7,855 bases of DNA from Oribacterium sp. UBA3737 (GTDB lineage Bacteria > Bacillota_A > Clostridia > Lachnospirales > Lachnospiraceae): assembly GCA_002371295.1 (NCBI GenBank), contig DFGZ01000168.1, positions 1 through 7,855 on the forward strand, given 5' to 3'. A model generated the notes under the pieces. It saw only the letters and a program-made list of their open reading frames with translations, ran no database searches and had not been told where the DNA came from. The position numbers were made by a program, and so were the translations under genes. Below, one piece after another: positions 5,616-7,855 of the stretch. Within the stretch, counting starts at the first letter, position 1, and each line of letters opens with the position of its first letter.

Positions 5616-7139
5616 ATGAAAAGAATGGTTGTTCAAATTCTCCTAAAATACACTTATCTAAAGAAACATTTTTGTCAAAAAGTTCTTGGTGGGAGTAAAA
5701 AATTTGATAGGGGTATCAGCTATGGAGAAAAAAAGAAAGCTTCACGCTTAGGCATGGTTTGCTATGGTCTCGGAGACCTGGCATCACAATTCGTATGGAC
5801 CTATGTGGGGTCGTACCTGACGATCTACTACACAGATGTAGTTGGTCTCGCACCACTGGCGGTAACAGTGATCATGATGCTGGCAAGAATATGGGATGCA
5901 GTTAATGATCCTATGATGGGAGCAATTGCAGAGAGAACACGTTCAAAATTCGGAAGGTTCAGACCGTATATCGCATTCGGCGCTCCTTTCCTTGCGCTTT
6001 TCAGTGTACTCACATTCGTTAATCCTTTCGGAGGAAAGAGTACAGCAGGAGTTATCTGGGCAGCGGCAACCTACATTATCGCAGGTATGATTTATACACT
6101 TGTAAATATTCCTTACGGCGCACTTGCAGGGGTAATGACCGAGGATGCAGATCAGAGAAACGTAATCAATACTTTCAGAAATATCGGAATGAATCTCGGC
6201 ATGGTGATCGTAAACGGTCTCTCGGCAGGTCTTGCTCTTAAGTTTTCGGCAGCAGGAGGACAGGTTGCGGACGGACACGGATATATGATGGTTGCCATTA
6301 TTTACGGAATCATAGCTGTTCCGATGTTTTTGATCGTTGCGCTTACAGGCAGGGAGGTCGTACAGCCTGTAAATGAAGAAGTAAGAGGATTTTCCTTCAG
6401 GGAAACAATCGCAAATCTTGTAAACAATAAGTATCTCATGATCATCACACTCATCATGGTGCTTCAGATGACCGCCTTCATGGGACGTATCGCAGTAACA
6501 GCCTATTATGTGATCTACTGCCTGGGTTCATTCACAATGATCGGTCTTATCATGACTATCCCTTCCATCGGAGGAATCATCGGTTCATTTTTTGTTCCTT
6601 TCTTTGCAAGGAAATATGGAAAGAGAAATGTCATTATGACTGCAATGGCAATTCAGGCAGTCGGACTTTTCATCATGTATCTTGCGCCTTTTGACAACAT
6701 GAAGATGGTGCTTGCAGGAGACATTATATTCGGTCTCTTCAATGTAGGGTTCCCTATGAGTCTTTCAATGGTTTCAGACTCAGTTGACTATATGGAGCTT
6801 AAGAGCGGAGTCCGTACAGACGGAACAGCTTATGCCACTTACGGTCTTGCAACAAAGATCGGTAATGCTATCGGCGGAGCCTTCGGCATCATGATAATGA
6901 GTGCCTTCGGTTATGTTGCAAATGCTGAGCAGACTGTGGAAGCCCTTAAGGGAATCAATATCACAGTAAACCTTATTCCTGCAGTTCTGTTTGTGGTTTC
7001 AACTGCAGCCTGTCTGCTATGGGATATGACAGATGCCCAGGCTGATGAGATCAGAAGAAAGCTTGCGGAAAGACATAGCGGAAACAGCTGTGAAGAAGAG
7101 GTAACTGAAGGTTTTATTGAGACAGCTAAGGCAATTTAA
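5616..7139 (+). CDS. GPH-type (glycoside-pentoside-hexuronide:cation) MFS sugar transporter
   Basis: This is a polytopic membrane protein with about 12 hydrophobic segments, probably a cation-coupled importer of a sugar or glycoside. Numbered from ATG 5616 (507 residues), family signatures are [12 protein letters not shown] (50-61), [12 protein letters not shown] (91-102) with [13 protein letters not shown] after it, and [22 protein letters not shown] (387-408) before the last two helices. A second isomerase gene follows 25 nt downstream, so uptake and metabolism are co-transcribed. The start is uncertain. ATG 5616 has AGGAG upstream but adds about 35 residues unusual for the family. ATG 5722, with AGGGG 8 nt upstream, would give a typical N-terminus but lies one frame off (MEKKRK then stop); one more A in the A7 run at 5728-5734 would join it. 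ATG 5754 is in frame but lacks a ribosome site. Substrate unknown. Confidence 0.9.
   Translation: MKRMVVQILLKYTYLKKHFCQKVLGGSKKFDRGISYGEKKKASRLGMVCYGLGDLASQFVWTYVGSYLTIYYTDVVGLAPLAVTVIMMLARIWDAVNDPMMGAIAERTRSKFGRFRPYIAFGAPFLALFSVLTFVNPFGGKSTAGVIWAAATYIIAGMIYTLVNIPYGALAGVMTEDADQRNVINTFRNIGMNLGMVIVNGLSAGLALKFSAAGGQVADGHGYMMVAIIYGIIAVPMFLIVALTGREVVQPVNEEVRGFSFRETIANLVNNKYLMIITLIMVLQMTAFMGRIAVTAYYVIYCLGSFTMIGLIMTIPSIGGIIGSFFVPFFARKYGKRNVIMTAMAIQAVGLFIMYLAPFDNMKMVLAGDIIFGLFNVGFPMSLSMVSDSVDYMELKSGVRTDGTAYATYGLATKIGNAIGGAFGIMIMSAFGYVANAEQTVEALKGINITVNLIPAVLFVVSTAACLLWDMTDAQADEIRRKLAERHSGNSCEEEVTEGFIETAKAI
5669..5681. repeat. Short palindrome before the transporter core
   Basis: TTTTTG (5669-5674) and CAAAAA (5676-5681) are perfect inverted arms around one T. 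TTGTCA inside it (5672-5677) is one base from a -35 hexamer, with TAAAAA 18 nt further on (5696-5701). If the real transporter start is near 5722, this could be its operator/promoter; otherwise it lies in coding sequence. Weak evidence. Confidence 0.2.
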
Positions 7140-7164
7140 TTTAAGAACGACAAGGAGAAAAACG

Positions 7165-7855
7165 ATGTATAAGTATGATAGAAAAGGTCCAAAGAGAGGA
7201 GTGGCTTTATACAGCTACTCAGCAGAGTTCGGGCTTACAAAGACACTGGAAGACTGTTTTGAAGAGTTACGTGACATGGGTGCACATGGTATAGAGATTC
7301 TTGCCAATACCCATATCGAAAACTATCCCTATCCTACAGATGAATGGGTAGAGAAATGGCACAGACTTTGCGATAAGTATGAGATCGTCCCAGTGGAGTA
7401 CGGAAACTGGATCGACTCACATGTTCTCGGTGACAGGGATCTCACAACCGAGGAATCAGTAGAGATGCTTAAGAGAGATATCCGCCTTGCGCACAGACTT
7501 GGTTTTACGGTTATGAGAACAAAGATGCCGGTTATCAATGACCTTCTGGAGCCGGTGCTTAACTGGAGAGAAATCATTAAAGGCGCTCTTCCTCTTGCTG
7601 AGGAGCTTGGCATCAAGATGTGCCCTGAAATCCATACACCATCAAATCTTAAGGGTAAGCTTGTTACGGATTTTGTTGATTTCATCAAGGAGACAGGCAC
7701 AAAGAATTTCGGTCTGAACATTGACTTCTCTGTGTTCCGTACAGAGTTCAAGGAAGGCGAGTGGGTTGACCCTAACTACACGCCAAACAAGCCTGAGGAC
7801 ATCATCCCGCTCCTTCCTTATATTTATTGCTGCCATGCAAAGTTCATCAATATGA
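7165..7855 (+). CDS. Sugar phosphate isomerase/epimerase, TIM barrel (partial, runs off the right edge)
   Basis: The frame opens at ATG 7165 after a near-ideal AAGGAG (7152-7157, 7-nt spacing) and stays open to the window end, giving 230 residues without a stop. The N-terminus ([25 protein letters not shown]) and GAHGIEIL (39-46) are typical first strands and helix of a COG1082 TIM barrel. Likely metal ligands are E155 in CPEIH, D187 in LNIDFS and H224 in CCHAKF; the fourth, a Glu, would lie beyond the edge. H157 beside E155 is a possible catalytic base. It is clearly different in sequence from the isomerase at 498-1340, so it is not a recent duplicate and likely does a different step. The 25-nt gap to the transporter indicates one operon. 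The N-terminal style recalls isomerase-like subunits of oxidative deglycosylation systems, a resemblance from memory only. Confidence 0.9.
   Translation, partial: MYKYDRKGPKRGVALYSYSAEFGLTKTLEDCFEELRDMGAHGIEILANTHIENYPYPTDEWVEKWHRLCDKYEIVPVEYGNWIDSHVLGDRDLTTEESVEMLKRDIRLAHRLGFTVMRTKMPVINDLLEPVLNWREIIKGALPLAEELGIKMCPEIHTPSNLKGKLVTDFVDFIKETGTKNFGLNIDFSVFRTEFKEGEWVDPNYTPNKPEDIIPLLPYIYCCHAKFINM

Noticed and set aside
1..7855. CRISPR array, insertion sequence, tRNA or rRNA
   Set aside because: No regular direct repeats with spacers, no transposase or flanking terminal repeats, and no tRNA or rRNA segment was recognised.

Overview
The window looks like a carbohydrate-use locus from a Gram-positive gut or rumen anaerobe, most likely a Lachnospiraceae member of the Butyrivibrio/Roseburia/Eubacterium type. 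That placement is an inference. It rests on moderate GC, strong AAGGAG ribosome binding sites, strong Rho-independent terminators, and an AraC regulator fused to a GH39-like domain beside a GPH-type sugar transporter.

Layout, with all genes on the + strand. Positions 2-88 hold the apparent C-terminal end of an unidentified upstream gene. Positions 89-497 are non-coding and rich in predicted RNA structure: a terminator at 174-203, two further hairpins at 226-278, and a second strong terminator at 332-375. The first transcription unit follows. It encodes a TIM-barrel sugar isomerase/epimerase (498-1340) and a Gfo/Idh/MocA oxidoreductase (1499-2776), separated by a non-terminator hairpin and closed by a terminator at 2797-2826. 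Next is a monocistronic regulator gene (2962-5430) with a promoter region full of inverted repeats. It encodes an 822-residue protein with an N-terminal cupin-like part, an AraC double HTH and a GH39-like domain. An 18-bp-stem terminator (5527-5570) closes it. The last unit encodes a GPH/MFS sugar transporter (5616-7139, start uncertain) and, 25 nt later, a second TIM-barrel isomerase that runs off the window end (7165 onward).

How it may work (inference). The transporter imports a glycoside or sugar, the GH39-like domain of the regulator may sense a related sugar, and the NAD(P)-dependent oxidoreductase works with two metal-dependent isomerase-like enzymes. One Gfo/Idh/MocA enzyme with TIM-barrel isomerases and a sugar transporter resembles the oxidative (3-keto-sugar) glycoside cleavage loci described for C-glycosides in gut bacteria. 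It also fits ordinary inositol, uronate or keto-sugar catabolism, and the sequence alone does not choose.

Most worth a second look: the degenerate acid/base site in the GH39-like domain; a near-identical ATAAAAATCA(T/C)AGA motif upstream of two units with a 9-nt core before the third; nested inverted repeats at the regulator promoter; and the puzzling transporter start, where a 7-A tract puts the natural-looking ATG one frame away from the gene.
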